Notes: generated from the sequence alone by a model not told the origin. Positions 1-12,475 are shown, numbered from the stretch's first letter. The stretch: DNA of 64,000 nucleotides from Diacronema lutheri (GCA_019448385.1 JAGTXO010000014.1:248001-312000), one strand, 5' to 3'. A program made the numbers and translations.

Positions 1-1496
1 GCCCCAACGTCCACCGCGCGCAGGCGCTCGAGCGCAGCCTCGCTCGCCTCGTGCACCGCGAAGCAATCGCCCAGTGCGGTCGCGCGCACGGCGAGCGCGC
101 TAGCGGTGCTGTGCGCGAGCGTGCCGAGCAGCACGGCGCGCGGCGGTACGAATGCGTCGTCGCCGTGCTCAGCCAAGTCAAAGGCGCGACCACCGCCAGC
201 CATCGTGTCGTAGCCGTGCTCCTGCAGCCACCGCGCCGACGCGTCTGCGAGCACCGCGCCGCGCGCCTGCGCCGCCGCCTCTCGCGCGTTGGCGTCGAGC
301 GGCAAGCCCGCATCGCGGAGCTCGTTTTCGACAAGCGACTCGAGCACGGGCGGCTCTTGCGCGCCGAGCAGACGGAGCAACGCCACGGAGTAAGCGCGTG
401 CATGGTCGGCGTCACTGAGCGCGATCTTCGCGCGGGAGAGCAGCACGTACGGCCCGTCCTCGCCGCCATTCTTGTCCGGATGCAGCCGGATCGCAGCAAA
501 TCGGAAATGGCGCTCGACCGCAGCCCGCGCGGCCGCGTCGGCGTCGGTCGTGCGGGGGGCCCGCACTGTGCCGAGCGCGGTGCCATCCGCCGAAGCGCCG
601 CTTGCCTCGGCTGGGTCGCCCGCCGCCAACTCGGCCTCGAGCACGTCGGCCTCGTGCGCGGCGAGCGCGCGCATGGCGGCGGCGGGCCTGCCGCGCGTGC
701 CCTGCATCTTACCCACGACGGCGCGCAGCAGCCGGACCGTCGTGGCCAGGGCGTCGCGGGCGAGCGCCACGCGTAGCGACTCACGGAGGGCGTCGAGGGC
801 GGCAGCGGCGCGCTTCGAGTCGGCGGCCAATGGCGCGCCGCTCGGCTCGTCGCGCACCGAGTGCGGCAGGTGCAAGTCCCGGTAGAGCGGCAGCTCGTGC
901 AGCGCCTCGCGCGCCGCAAGCATGGGCTGCGCGAGCGTCGACTCCCACGCGGCGTGGAAGGCGTTGAGCTCGCGCGCTTGCGCCAGGTTGTCGAGCGCTG
1001 GGAGCGCGCCATCGTGCGCGGCGAGGACGTGCATGAAGCGGCACACCTCGCGCAGGTAAAGGGCACGGTGCAGATCGTCCAAGAGCATCGCGAACGAGAG
1101 CAGGCCGCCCGCCTTGCCGCCGGCGTCGGCTGGGCGCGCTGCCAGCGCCGCGTGAAGCTCGTCGCGCACGCTCGCGGCGGCTTTCGCATCGTTGACGTGT
1201 TGCACGCCCGCGGCGGCGCATGCCATCTCGCGCGCCAGCGCGATCACGAGTGGCGCACGCGCGCGGCCCGCGCTGGCCTCGCGCCGACCAGGCGCGCGGC
1301 TGTCAGAGTCACCGAGCACATCGACCACAGCCGGCACGCGCGCGAGGTGCTGCTCCACGTCGGGCGGCGGGTACGGGAAATGAGCACGGTAAAAGAGGCC
1401 ATCCGCCGGGCTATCAAGGCTGTCTTTGAGCGCGATCGCCGCCTGCACATCCGCCTCCTCGCTGTCCAGCGCCTCGGCCGCGTACCGGTTGGCCAT
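1..1496 (-). CDS. Internal J-domain (DnaJ-like) protein, 3' end beyond the window
   Basis: The minus strand is open without a stop from the ATG at 1496 to the left edge, giving at least 498 codons. The start is the first ATG, 57 bases from the divergent methyltransferase start. Around residues 325-385 there is a J-domain-like stretch with the motif RLHPDKNGG. The HPD tripeptide begins at about H339 and is the element that stimulates Hsp70 ATPase in this family. The preceding 320 residues are alpha-helical and Ala/Leu-rich and match nothing I recognise. An internal J domain after a long N-terminal extension is typical of DnaJ class C co-chaperones. The C-terminus is off the window, so the domain order beyond residue 498 is unknown. 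The J-domain call is a motif reading; helix I is poorly conserved by eye. Confidence 0.6.
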   Translation of the reverse strand, partial: MANRYAAEALDSEEADVQAAIALKDSLDSPADGLFYRAHFPYPPPDVEQHLARVPAVVDVLGDSDSRAPGRREASAGRARAPLVIALAREMACAAAGVQHVNDAKAAASVRDELHAALAARPADAGGKAGGLLSFAMLLDDLHRALYLREVCRFMHVLAAHDGALPALDNLAQARELNAFHAAWESTLAQPMLAAREALHELPLYRDLHLPHSVRDEPSGAPLAADSKRAAAALDALRESLRVALARDALATTVRLLRAVVGKMQGTRGRPAAAMRALAAHEADVLEAELAAGDPAEASGASADGTALGTVRAPRTTDADAAARAAVERHFRFAAIRLHPDKNGGEDGPYVLLSRAKIALSDADHARAYSVALLRLLGAQEPPVLESLVENELRDAGLPLDANAREAAAQARGAVLADASARWLQEHGYDTMAGGGRAFDLAEHGDDAFVPPRAVLLGTLAHSTASALAVRATALGDCFAVHEASEAALERLRAVDVG

Positions 1497-1553
1497 CCCG
1501 ACAGACGAGGCGGAAGGGCGCGGGTGCGTTTTAAAATGTTTTTAAAAACAAAA
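1497..1553. promoter_or_regulatory. Short divergent intergenic region with an AT-rich island
   Basis: Only 57 bases separate the J-domain protein start (minus) from the methyltransferase start (plus). In a region of about 70% GC this interval carries an abrupt AT-rich block (ttttaaaatgtttttaaaaa, 1530-1549). It is the only candidate core promoter between the two genes and must serve both. The role is inferred from position and composition. An upstream in-frame ATG at 1536 lies inside the block, so the plus-strand start could be there. Confidence 0.35.
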
Positions 1554-2760
1554 ATGATGGGGAGAGAGGCGCTTGTACTCGAGATTGCCGACCTCCTGGC
1601 CGCGCAGCCGGATGGCGCGCGCGCCGCGCTCTGCGAGGACGCGTTGCACCTTGCTGCGCAGCCGGCCGAAGCGCGCGCGGCGCTATGCGCGGCGCGGCTC
1701 TCGGCGTCCTTTGGGCTGGGCGAGGCGACAATTGAGTCGGTGCTCGCAGAGCTCTCGATGGCCGCCAAGTACGAGCTGACGTTCGGCGAGTACGAGCTGA
1801 CGCATGTGCGCCAGCTGCTCGCGCTTGGCGAGCGCGGTTGCGTCGACCATCTCGCTGAGCTGGGCGTGACGCCCAACGACCGTGACCGGCTCGCCGCGCA
1901 CGTCTTTTGCGCCGACCGCCCCAACGTCACGTGCGGCGGCGCCTTCTCGCCCTCGTGGCTGCGCGTCGCGCGCGGCCTCTACTCGCAACATATGGGGTGC
2001 GAGAACATGGGGCCGCTGCTGTACGCCCTCGCGAAGTTTGCAAAGGCGAGGCGTGCGCTCGAGATCGGCGCGGGCTACACGTCGCTCTGGCTGCTTCAGG
2101 CGCTCGCGGACAATCAAGCGGAGCTGCGGCGGTACGCGAGCCTCGAGCGGCAGAGCGCGTGCTCTGGGCTGCTGGTCGCCGACGTGCTGGAGGCGAGCGC
2201 CGCGCGCGAGAGCGTCCTCCACTGCGTGGACAATTTGGCGCACGCGCAGACGACGGCGCACCGCGTTGCCGACGCCGCGCGCGAGCTCGGCATTGACGCA
2301 CATCTCCGCTTCGTGCAGGCGGATGCGTGGACGCTGGCGGACGAATGGCCTCAGGGGCCGGCCGAGCTCCTCGACTTGCTCTGGTTCGACTTCGGCGCGG
2401 GCGGCCGCCTGCCGCAGCTGCTCGCCGCGTGGTGGCCTCGCCTAGCGCCCGGTGGCCTCTTGATCATTCACTCGACGCTGACCAACGCGCTCACGCGCGC
2501 GTGGCTGGAGACGGTGCGCAGGCCCGAGCCGGGCGCCGAGCCGCTCGGCGAGGTGGCACACCTGAGCCTTCTCGAGCCGCACAAGGTGCGCGCGCGCGCA
2601 CCGCCGCAAGGTCGCGCGCGCGCGCGATCTTGCGCATGGCGCCACGCGGTCGACCGGTGCCGTGCGCCGCCCGCGCGCACAGCGCTACCAAAACTCGTGC
2701 ACCATCCTACAGAAGCGAGGCGACGGGTACGCCGAGCCCATCCACACGCTGTACCCTTGA
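1554..2760 (+). CDS. Class I SAM-dependent methyltransferase
   Basis: Two exons, 1554-2585 and 2683-2760, joined across a 97-base GT-AG intron, give about 369 residues (six more if the ATG at 1536 is used). The glycine-rich SAM-binding motif I is clear (LEIGAGYTSLWLLQAL, about residues 170-185). It is followed by an acidic strand end (WFDFGAGGRLPQLL) and the post-strand PGGLLIIHS of a Rossmann methyltransferase fold. The organisation resembles small-molecule O-methyltransferases of the Methyltransf_24 type, but the substrate cannot be read from sequence. The second exon adds the C-terminal 25 residues and ends at a TGA. The intron is almost pure CG/GC alternation with a good CAG acceptor, which is why unspliced translation looks like poly(Arg-Ala). 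Confidence 0.75.
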
Positions 2761-3159
2761 CGCCATGTCGCGCTTGCCCAAGCGAGAGGCAAGGGCCTGG
2801 ATGGCACCGCTCAACTTCCGTTTCGCTCCATGACTTTCAGACGTTGCTCAGCGACCCTCATGCGGCCGCGTGGTTCGCACGCCCGCCTGGCCCAAGGCGA
2901 GAGCGCGCCGCGCGCTCATGTGGCAGTGGCGCGCAAGATGGCGCGCGCCGCTGAGGCCGCGGAATCCGCCGCGAGCGCGTGCGTCGAGCTGCGAGAGGCA
3001 CATTGCTGGTCACCGGACATCGCAAGGGCCGCTTCGCGCCAAGCCGAGACACTCGCGCCCGCCCTCCCCGCACACCTCGTCCAACCCACGGTCCAGGTGC
3101 GAGCGCACGCACGAGGCGCCGCGCACGCCGACGACGCGCCGGCCGGCGCCGCGCGCTGC
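2761..3159. other. Convergent intergenic region, nothing recognised
   Basis: About 400 bases lie between the stop of the methyltransferase (plus) and the stop of importin-5 (minus). Long open frames cross it on both strands because of GC content, but none shows protein-like composition or a recognisable motif. It must hold both 3' untranslated regions. Confidence 0.5.
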
Positions 3160-4101
3160 TCAGCAGGCCGCGCCGATGGCGGCTTGGAGCGCACGCTGCT
3201 GCGGCGGCGCGAGTGCGCTGGCCAACGCGTGCAGCGCGTCGGCCGGCGCCGCCGCGGCGACGCGGCGCGCGAGCTCAGTGAAGCGCGAGGCGAGCGCGGC
3301 GTCGTCGGCGGCCTCGCTCGAACCGAGCGAGCGCGCGAGCGCGATCAGCATGGACGTTGCGAGTGGCGCGTCGGCAACGATCGCGTCGCGGAGCAGCACC
3401 GCGCCCGCCTCCGACTCGCCGAGCGCGCACAGCTGGCGGAGCGCATGCGCGAGGTCCTCCGTGTCGTGCATGCGGCCGATGGCCGCGAGCACGAGCGGAA
3501 GGACGGTGCTCGCGTCGAAGAAGCGCGCGCGGTGCGCGAGCGCGCGCGCGAGCATGAGCGTCGCGGCGGAGCAGACCGCGGCCGTGCGGAGGGTGAACGC
3601 GTCGGGCGCGCGCAGCCACGCAGCGGCGAGCGTGACGGCGTGCGCCGTCGCCTGCTTGGTGAGCAGCTTGCCCGCGCGCTCGGCAGCGAGGCCCAGGCCG
3701 TGCAGCGCCGCCTGCGCCAGCCGCACGTCCTCGCTTGCAGCGCCCGCGCCCATCGGTGCGAGCACGGCGGCGACATACTTCTGTGCGGGGTGTGTGCCGA
3801 GCGGTGCGGTCGGGGCAGCTGCGGCCGCGCCCACCGGCTGCGGGATTGCGCCGACGTGCGCGGGCGCGCTCACCGTGTGCTCGAGAAGGTCCGACACCGT
3901 CGTGATCGCGACGCCGCGCAGCGCCACATGCGCATCCGTGCCGCCGTCCGCGTGCGCGCGTGTCGTAGCAAGGTTGACGAGGAAGGGGAGGACGAGCGAG
4001 CCTTCGAGGTGCGCGATCGCATCGACGCCGAACCACGCGAGAAGCGCTGCGCACACTTCGCCGATCATCTGCACGTGCTCGACCTCGTCGTCGTCGGCCG
4101 C

Positions 4102-4146
<45 letters not shown>

Positions 4147-7100
4147 CAGCTGCTCCTGCTCTGCAGCAGCCGACGCGCATGCGTGCCGGCGCGCCGGCGC
4201 GCCTGCGTCCTTGCCCTTGGCCGCGGCGCCGGCGGCGAGCAGCTGGAACGCTGGCGCCTTGCGCACGCGCGCCTTGCACGCGTCGCTCACCGCAGCGGTG
4301 AGCTGCACGGCCGGGAACACGAGGCCACAGCCCACGCTCAGCCGCGCTTGCGTGAGCACCTCCTGTGCGATGGCGCGCGCGGCGCGGCGAGCGCGGCGCG
4401 CGAGAGGCGGGCGCGTGGCCGCGTGGCACGGCGCAGCGTCAGCCGGTTGGCAGGTTCGGAGACGCGCAGGGTGCGCGATGGGCGCGCTTGCTCGCCTTGA
4501 TGGCCATCGCAATTGCGACGGCGACGCTGGTCGCCTGCTCGGCACGAAGCGCGCCGACGAGCGTGTGTAGCGACTTGTCGAAGAGCGGCTGCACTTGCGA
4601 CGCCTGCGACGCACCGGCGCGCAGCGCGATGGCGGCGCACTTGCACATCTCAAAGTGCGCGTACGCGGCGTTGCGCCGGATCGACTCCTCGAAGCGGTAC
4701 GTGACAAGGCCACCACCCGGCGCGCAGCCGTGGCAGTCGGCCGCGAGCACCGCCATGGCCGCCGGCACGTGCGCCGCGAAGGCGCCACCGAGGGCCTCTG
4801 CAAGCCGGTGCAGCGATTCGAGCGCGGCTGCCTTGCTTGCGACGTGCTGTCCGTTCACAGACACGCGCAGCCACTTGCCTGGAGTGCGGCGCGCGCGTGG
4901 CCGAGGCGAGACGCGGCGCGCCGTCGACGCGCGCGCGCGCTGGTCAGCGCAGGCTGGTCAGCGCCAGCGCGCCGTGGGCGCGGCGGGCAGCGCAGCGGGC
5001 CCTGCTGGGCGCACGGCGCGCATGCATGGGAGCGGCCAGGCGCGCCGGGCACAAGCGCGCGCAGCGGCGAAAGAGGGCTGCTGCTGCAGCAGCGGCGCAC
5101 CGCTTGGCGACTTGATCACTTGAGTCAGCCAGCCGCAGCCGCCGTCGCCGGTGTCGTCGTCGTCGTCCTCCTCCTCACCGCCACCGTGCTCGAGCGCTTC
5201 CTCGTGCTCAGCGGCCTCGTCGTCGGTGAGCTCGTGCGTGTTCACCTCGATCGCCGTGCTTGCACCCGCGAGCAGCCGCGGCAGCAGCGCCGCAAGCAGC
5301 CGCGGCTCAAAGTCGGCGCCGACCGCGCGCGCGACGTGCGCCCACGCGCCGTGCGTCGCCTTGACCAGCTCCGCGTCGACGCCGTCAGCGCCGGCGGGCA
5401 GCGTGCCGAGCAGCTGCACAAGCGACTCGAGAAGCGCGTAGCCGTCAGTGAGCGCGCAGCTGAGCGACGCGGCGGCGACCGCGCCCGCCGCCTCGATCGC
5501 CTTGGCGCGGGATGGCACGTCGGCCGGCTGCGCGAGCGCGCCGATGCGCGCGACAAGCGCGCGCAGCAGCGCCGGCGCGTGCTGCGCGAAAGCGTCGCCA
5601 AGAGTCGCCTTGGCGAGCGCGCCGATGGCGTCGACGGCGGCGTCTTGCGCGCGCGCCGGCACGCCCGCGTCGAGCAGCCGGCCGAGGCCGTGCAGCAGCT
5701 GCGGCACGGCGGGCGCGAGGAGGGGCGGCGATTCGGCGCCGAGCGCGGCTATGGCCTCGTGCTCCGTGCCACCAAGCGCCTCGCACAGTGCGACGAGCGC
5801 GTCGGCGCCGTGGCGGCAGACGGCGAGCTCGGCGTCGCCAAGCGCCGCGAGCACGCCGCGCACCGCCGCGGGACCGAGCGCGCTCGCGTCCGCGACGAGG
5901 AGCGGGAACGCGTCGCAGAGGTGGGCGAGCGCGTCGGCCGCCGCCCAGCGCACGCGCGCGTGCGCGTGCGCGCCGGCGTGCTCGGCGAGGGCGAAGAGCT
6001 GCGGCGCGTGCGGCCGGAGCTCGTCGACGCAGTTGCCCGCAGCCCAAGCGACGAGCACGACGGCGCCGTGCAGCGCGCCGCCGCCATCGCCGCCCTTGGC
6101 CGAAAGCTGCTCGACGACCTGAAGGAGCGCTGGGCACACCGACTGGCCGCCGAGCGCCGAGCTCAGCCGGTGCGCCGCCTCGCGCGCGACGGCGATCTCG
6201 ACCTCGCCGTCATCGGCCTCGTCATCGCCGCCCGTCGCCGACAGCGCCGCCGCCTCAACCCACGCGGCCTGGTCCGCTGAGTCGAAGCCTCGAGAAATGA
6301 GCTCGCCAAGCACCGGCCATGCAAGCCGCGCCACCTCCGCGCCGCCCACCTCCGCCTTGACCATCGCAGGCGCGGCTTCGCACAAGCTGAGCACGAATTC
6401 GACCGCGAGCGCGCGCGCGCGCGACGGCAACCCACTCCCGACCGCGCTGACCGACAGCATCGCCTGTAGCGCGCGGCTCGCGCGGCGGCGTGAGCGTCTT
6501 CACCGTGCGGCGCTGGCGCACACGTTGTGCTCGCTGCGCACGCGCGTTCGCGCGCGCGCGGAGCGCACCGAGATGAGCGGCGCGGTCTGGCCGCGAAAGT
6601 AGCGCGGCGATGCGCTCGCGATGTTGACCAGCCGCTCCATCGCGTCGAGCGCTGGGCCCTCGTCGCCGCCGCGCTGCACGGCCGCACCGAGCAGCTCTTC
6701 GACCGTCACCATCATCGCGGGCGCGAGAGCGCGCGCGCGCGCGCGGAAGGCGCGGAGCTGCGTGGCGACGGTGGCGTGCGGAACCTCGGCGTCGGTCGAG
6801 GCGACGAGCACCTCCTCGAGCACGCGGATCGCCTCGAGCCGCACGCCGAGCGGCTGTGTGCGCTGCAGCGACGCTTGGACGAGCGCGCCGATGCGCTCTT
6901 GCACGCGCGCGGCGCGCGCGAGCTCGGCGGCAGACGGCTCGTTCTCGTCGGCGGCCGGCACGATGACGGAGGCGGCGACGGCAGTGAGGATGGCGAGGCG
7001 CGTGAGCAGAACCTGCGGCTGCTCCGCGGAGCCATCGTCGCGCAGCAGAAGCCCGTCGATCAGATCAGGCCACGCCTCCGTTGGGAGGAGCTCGCACGCG

Positions 7101-7610
7101 AGTTGGCCGATCGCGTCGCACACCTTGCGCCGGACGGCGGCACTGGGCTCGGCCTCGACCGAGCGCAGGAGCGCAGCTTTGGTGGAGGCGCGGCTCTCCG
7201 AGCCAAGCCGGCCGTATAGCGCCACCACCTGCCGCCGCGCGAGCACGGCGCACGACGTGCGCACCTGCGCGCGGCGCGCAGTCGCGGATCACGTCGGGAG
7301 GATGCGCGGGGTGCCCGTGAGCGGCGAGCGCGCTCGACGGGCTGGCCGAGCGCAGCGCTGCTCCGTTGTCGCAGCGGCGGCCGAGCCCGCGTCGGCGCGC
7401 GCGCGCGCGCGCGCGCACGAGCTCGTCGCTCGACGACAAGAGCAGGCTCATAAGCTGCGTCATCAGGAACTCGGGATGCTCGGTCTTGATCCGGTTGAAG
7501 GCCTGCTCTGCCGCGCGTCGCGTCGCATTGTCGTGGTGCAGCACCGAGCTGATGATCAGCTCGAACTCCGAGTCCATCCCTTTTGGCGCGCTTTTCATCG
7601 ACAACGGCAC
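3160..7610 (-). CDS. IPO5: Importin-5 / karyopherin beta-3 (Kap121-type)
   Basis: Five exons on the minus strand: 7610-7419, 7264-6569, 6463-5101, 4878-4496 and 4362-3160, in phase throughout, about 1278 residues. The protein is a HEAT-repeat nuclear import receptor that carries cargo through the nuclear pore with Ran-GTP. The N-terminal repeats align well by eye with animal IPO5 (RTSCAVLARRQ; then CDAIGQLACELLP.EAWPDL). The acidic insertion in the central helices and the later conserved repeat blocks are also present. It is longer than the usual 1095 residues because of Ala-rich inserts and a run of 14 aspartates coded by a (GTC)n tract at about 4104-4147. Intron 4 (4363-4495) has a GC donor (AAG|GCGAGC) and CAG acceptor. 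Its start lies 62 bases from the 3' end of the giant upstream gene. Confidence 0.88.
4104..4147 (-). repeat. Trinucleotide (GTC)n tract coding poly-aspartate
   Basis: About 14 consecutive GTC triplets on the plus strand read as GAC codons in importin-5 exon 5. The tract sits in an acidic loop between HEAT repeats. Pure codon repetition, with no GAT, points to replication slippage rather than selection on each codon. Confidence 0.85.
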
Positions 7611-7672
7611 CCCGCGGTGGGAGTGGGACTTGAGGCAGACACTGGATGAACATCAATCGGACGCGGGACAGT

Positions 7673-8303
7673 TCAACTTCGGATCAGCCGCAGGCTCTGC
7701 TTCACTGGTGTGCTGACCACAGGGGCGGGCGCCCGCGCCGGCGGGCGCGCAGCCCGAGTCATCTGACGCACGTCTGTGACGGCAGGCGGCGACGGCCAGC
7801 GTTGACTGTGTCGTGACCCCTGCTGCCAGGCGCCGCCACGAAGCGCGTGCGCCGAGCGCGCGACGGAGGGAGAGCGACGCCGGGTATATACGACCCTTAC
7901 GGGGGCGTGCGAAGCCGCAAGCGGCTCGTGCTGAGGCTGAAGATCGCCATGAAGCGTTGTTCTCAGCAGGGTGTGGCAGGCGCGCTTCGTCGCGCCACCG
8001 GCTGCGCCGCCGCGCGGCGCCGCCACGCGCGGCGCCGCGTGCGCGCGCGCGCGCACGGCGGCGGCCGCGTCCTGTGCGCCACTGCGGCTCGCCCGTGCCC
8101 GCTTCGGGCCCGGGGGCGTGGCGCGCGTGCTCGGGCTGGCCGAGCCGCCCCGCCGCAAGGTCGCCGCCGACCGGCGAGGGGCTGCGCCGTTCGCGGCTGC
8201 CGTGCTGACGCGACGCTGGCGCTTCGCCTCCGGGGCCGCGTCGCGTGCGGACGCGAGCGAACCTCGCGCGTTGCCGCCGGTCGTGCCGGTGCCGGCAGCG
8301 GCA

Positions 8304-8336
<33 letters not shown>

Positions 8337-11300
8337 TGTGCGGCAGCGGCTGCGGCACCGTCGGCGGCGCCGGCAGCACCAGCACCGCCGCTGCGGCCGC
8401 GGCCGCGGCCGCGGCCGCGGCCGCCGCTGCGTCCGCCGCCGCGGCCGCCGCCGAGGACGCCGCCGAGGACGCCAACGCCGCTGCCGCTGACGCCGGCGCC
8501 GCCGCCGCCGCCGGCGCCGGCGCCGCCGCCGCGGCTGCCGGCACCGCCGCCGCCGGCGCCGCCGCCGCGGCTGCCGGCACCTCCGCCGCCACCGCCGCCG
8601 CCGGAACCGCCGCCGCCGCCGCCGCCGCCGCCGTTCGCCTCGTCTTCGTCCACCTGCAGCACGCCCTCGTCGTGCTCTCTCTCGCGACCGAGGGCGCGCT
8701 GCCAAAAGGCCTTGACGCGCTTGAAGCGGCCGGGCTCGGACGTGATGCGCTCATGCCTGCCGAGGTGGTCGGCGACCATGTCGAGCACATCGTGGTAGAT
8801 GCAGCGCGCCGCCGTCCAGTCGCGGTGGTAGATGATGCCGCACGCGTCGCACCGCGTTGCCCGCCACGCGCCGCGGCCGCTCGGCGAGCTGCGCGCGTAC
8901 GGGTGCAGCGTGCCTCCGCATCGCTGCAGCGGCGGCGGCTGCCCCGCCGCCTCGTCCGCCGTCGTCGGCGCGCCGTCGTCGGCGGGAGCGCCTGCGCCGG
9001 CGTCGGCGGCCGGCGCCGCGCTCGCAGCGGGCGCGCCCCGCACCTCGCGCAGCTGCGAACAGCACTTGGAGCTGAGCGGCTCGGGCACGAGCGTCGCCGC
9101 GACGCCGCGCCGGCGCAGCGCGCACAGCAGGCCGACGCCGAGCGCCGGCGCCTTGCCGCGCACGCAGCCGCCGCCGCGCGACCGGTGGAGCCAATCGCCG
9201 AAGAGCACGAGCAGCTGGTCTGGCCGCAGCCCCCGGTCGGTCGCGTGCGCGCGCACGATCCGCGCCGCCGCGCGCGCGCACTCGCGCCGGCCCGCGCCGC
9301 CGCGCCGCTTGCGCGCGCGCAGCCGCGCGCGCGCGCCGTACACGGGCAGCGTAGCCCGTCGCACGCGCTCGTGCGCGCGCGCGTAGGCGGCCTGGTCGTT
9401 CGCGCCGAGCGCGGTGCGCCCGCCGTGCGCCGCGCCGAGCTCCGCCTCGAGCGCGGCCGCCGTCGGCGGAGCACGCGGCGCGCGCGGCCGCGCGCCGCCC
9501 GGCCCCGACGGGCCGGCGCGCGCGCCCGGCTCGACGAGCGGCCGTTGCCGCGCGCCTTCGAGCTTGCTGCGCTCGCGCGCGTGCCCCGCGCGCGCGGCGC
9601 GCTCGCGCTGCGTGAGGTGAACCGAGGTGGGCTCGAGCCCGTGGCCGTTCGGCGCGTACGTCACGAAGCCGTCGGAGCCGGGGTCCACCGTGGCCGTCTT
9701 GAGGCCGTGCACCTCGATCGCCTCGGCCAGCTGCTCGGGCGTCGCCTCGTCGAACGTGCCGTTGGGATCGCGCCAATCGTCGAGGAAGGACTTGCTGCCG
9801 CCGGGCGGCGGCGGCTTGAACACCGGCACGACCACCTGCCAGGCGTGGCCGTTGTGGCGCATGTACACCGGCGGCTGCGGTCCGGCGGACGCGGTCGCGG
9901 GTGGGACGGCGGTGCCGACATACGTGGGCCGCTGCTCCGCCGTCACGTCGCTGCCGGGCAGCTGCTCGCCCGTCCACCGCATCGCCCGCTCGTCGAGGCT
10001 GACGAAGTGGCTGAAGATCATGTTCCTGACGCGCGGGTCGCTGGTCGCGTTGTGCGGGTCGCCGTGCGGCACGCCGTCGGCCGTCGACAGCTCGCGCACC
10101 CACTCGCGGACGAAGGCCGTGTCGTCCTCGTCGAGCAGGAGGTACAGGTCCTGCGCGGACAGGTCGACAAAGCGCTGCTGCATGCTCCCGCGCCGGGGGC
10201 AGAGCGCGTACGGCGGCGGCTCGCCGGTGACGTGCGTGTAGAGCATCGCGAGGCGCGCGAGCAGCGACGCGCCCATCGCCGCCTTATCCGGCTGCGCGGC
10301 GCACGCAAGGGAAGGAAGGGGGGGAGGGGGGGAAGGGGGGGGGGGGGGGTGGAGGTCGGGGAGCACGCCATCAGCGCCGTCGAGCGCTCCGCGCGCCGTG
10401 GCCCTGCTGCGCGCGCGCGCGGCACGTCGTCCGCGCGGCGCGCGCCCGTCCATGCCCGGCCGCGGCGCCACGCCGCGGAGCGCGCGCGCGCGGGGCGCGC
10501 CGCGGCACGCGCGCGCGCCGCGCGGACGGCGCGGCCACCGTCGCGCGGCCGGCCCGTGCGTAGCCCCCTCCGTCCCCGCGCGCGCCGCGCGGCGCGCGCG
10601 CGCGCGCGCGCGCGCGCGCGCACCGTCAGGAAGTAGTTGGTCGTGTGCCTGACCTTGGGGTCAGGCGTGCTGTAGTCGCATGGGAGCACGAGCCAGTCGG
10701 CGTGCTGCGCGAGCGCGGGCGGCAGCCGCGGCGCCGCGCCGGCCGTGTCGCCGGACCACAGCAGCTTGAGCAGCGTCGCGACGTCCGCGTCGCGCTGCTC
10801 ATTCGACGTGCGCGCGCCGCGCGGCTTGGCGGCCTCGCCCGCGTCGATCGCCGCGCGCAGCAGCTTGCGCAGCAGCTTGTACGCGACGCGGCGCGGGTGC
10901 ATCTTGTACGCGGTGAAGATCTTCTCCGCCTCGGTGTCGACGCAGCCTTTTAGCGAAGGGTGCGAGCGCGTCGTCGGCGCGTCGCCCTGCGACAGCCGGT
11001 CAATGTGCCGCTGGTTGCGCGCCCGCTGCGCCGCGTTGGCCTCGCCGAGCGGATGGCCGCGCTTCTGGTCGGGCGGCAGCTCGATCTGGCGGATCAGGTT
11101 CTCCACGTCGTCCTCGCCCTTGGGGTAGCCCTTCAGCTCGTCGTCTGGGCGCTGCAGCTCGTCGCCGGGCGAGCACTGCCCGGCGTTCGGCAGCGATGTG
11201 TGCGCGCGGTCGTTGAGCACGTTGTACGTCATGCGCGTGCTGGCGTTCGCCTCGTCCACGACGTGCATCAGCTTGACGCCGTACTTCGCCCGCCCGCGAA

Positions 11301-12475
11301 AGGCGCCGTCGCTGAGCTCCAGGGTCCGGTACTCCGTGTGCCAGCCCTTCGGCTTCTGCAGGCAAGCGATGCGCTCGCCCGTCGCGTCCGGCGGCTCGGC
11401 CGGCGGCTCGGCGCTCGCGCAGCACGCGCAGGCGGACGCGTTGGCCGCGCCGGCCGCCGGCGCGGCCGTCCGCGCGGCGCGGCGCGGCGTCGCGGCCGGC
11501 TCCGCGCACTCGCCGCACGCGAGCACGCCCCCGCCGACCGCGCCGCCCGCGCGCGGCCGCGCCGCCGCCGCGCCGCGCCCGGACGCCGGCGCGGTGCTCA
11601 CCGGCGACTTGAGGAGAGCGGCCTCGCGCTTGGCCTCCGCGCGCAGCCACGCCTCGAGCAGCCAGCCGGCCGCCTGCGCGTCGCGCTCGCGCGGCCACAC
11701 GCGCCCGGCGTTGCCCAGCAGGCCGCCGCGCTCCACGCGCAGCACGCACAGCGCGAGCGCGAGCGCCCACACGCCCGCGCGGCCTGCGGGCGGAACGTAC
11801 GCACGCGAGCGCTCCGACCGGCGCAGCGGCTCGAGCGTCGCGCCAAGGCCGAACACACGCGTGACGAACCCGCCCGCCCAACTTGTCGCCGCCGCGCCCG
11901 CCGCGCCATCGCGCGGCTCGCGCTCGAGCAGGAAGAACCGGCGCCAGCGGCCGCTCGGACCTGCGCCGTGCTCGTCGGCGGCGAGCAGGAGGAGGAGCTG
12001 CGGGTCGGCGCCGTCGCTCGGCGAGTGGACGAGCAGCAGCGCGTCGCAGTCGGTACCGTCGAGACGCTCGCGCAGCCGCTCTTGCGCGGCCTCGTGCCGT
12101 GCGTCGCGCGCGTCGAGCAGCGCGCGCGTCTCGCCCGGGCCGAAGAAGGCGCGGAACCCGCGCGCCGGGTCGCGCACCTGGGCGAGCACGCCGTCAATGG
12201 CGGCGGGCGCCACGACCGCATGCTTGCCGCCTGATGCCTTGAGCTCGTTCAGGCACCGCGCACGAGCCTCCCCCGGCGTCGGCGCCGCCGACGCCGGCGC
12301 GGACGCGACCGGCTGCCGCGTCACCGCCGCGTCGCGCGCTCGCAGCTGCGCGGCCGTCTCGCGCAGGATGAGCGCAAACACCGCCGCGCGGTACTCGGCG
12401 AGCTGCGCCGTCGCGTGCACGTTGAGCGCAAGCACGCTCGCCGCGGCAGCGAGCGCGCTCTGGTCGCCGCCGCCA

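Noticed and set aside
861-1550. Plus-strand open frame running into the methyltransferase from upstream
   Set aside because: It is the antisense of the J-domain protein and is Arg/Val-rich without motifs. The methyltransferase homology starts only after 1554.
7847-10636. 929-codon plus-strand open frame
   Set aside because: Antisense of the giant gene's second exon. Its poly-Ala and poly-Val-Arg composition is the mirror of Gly/Ala repeats, with no domain.
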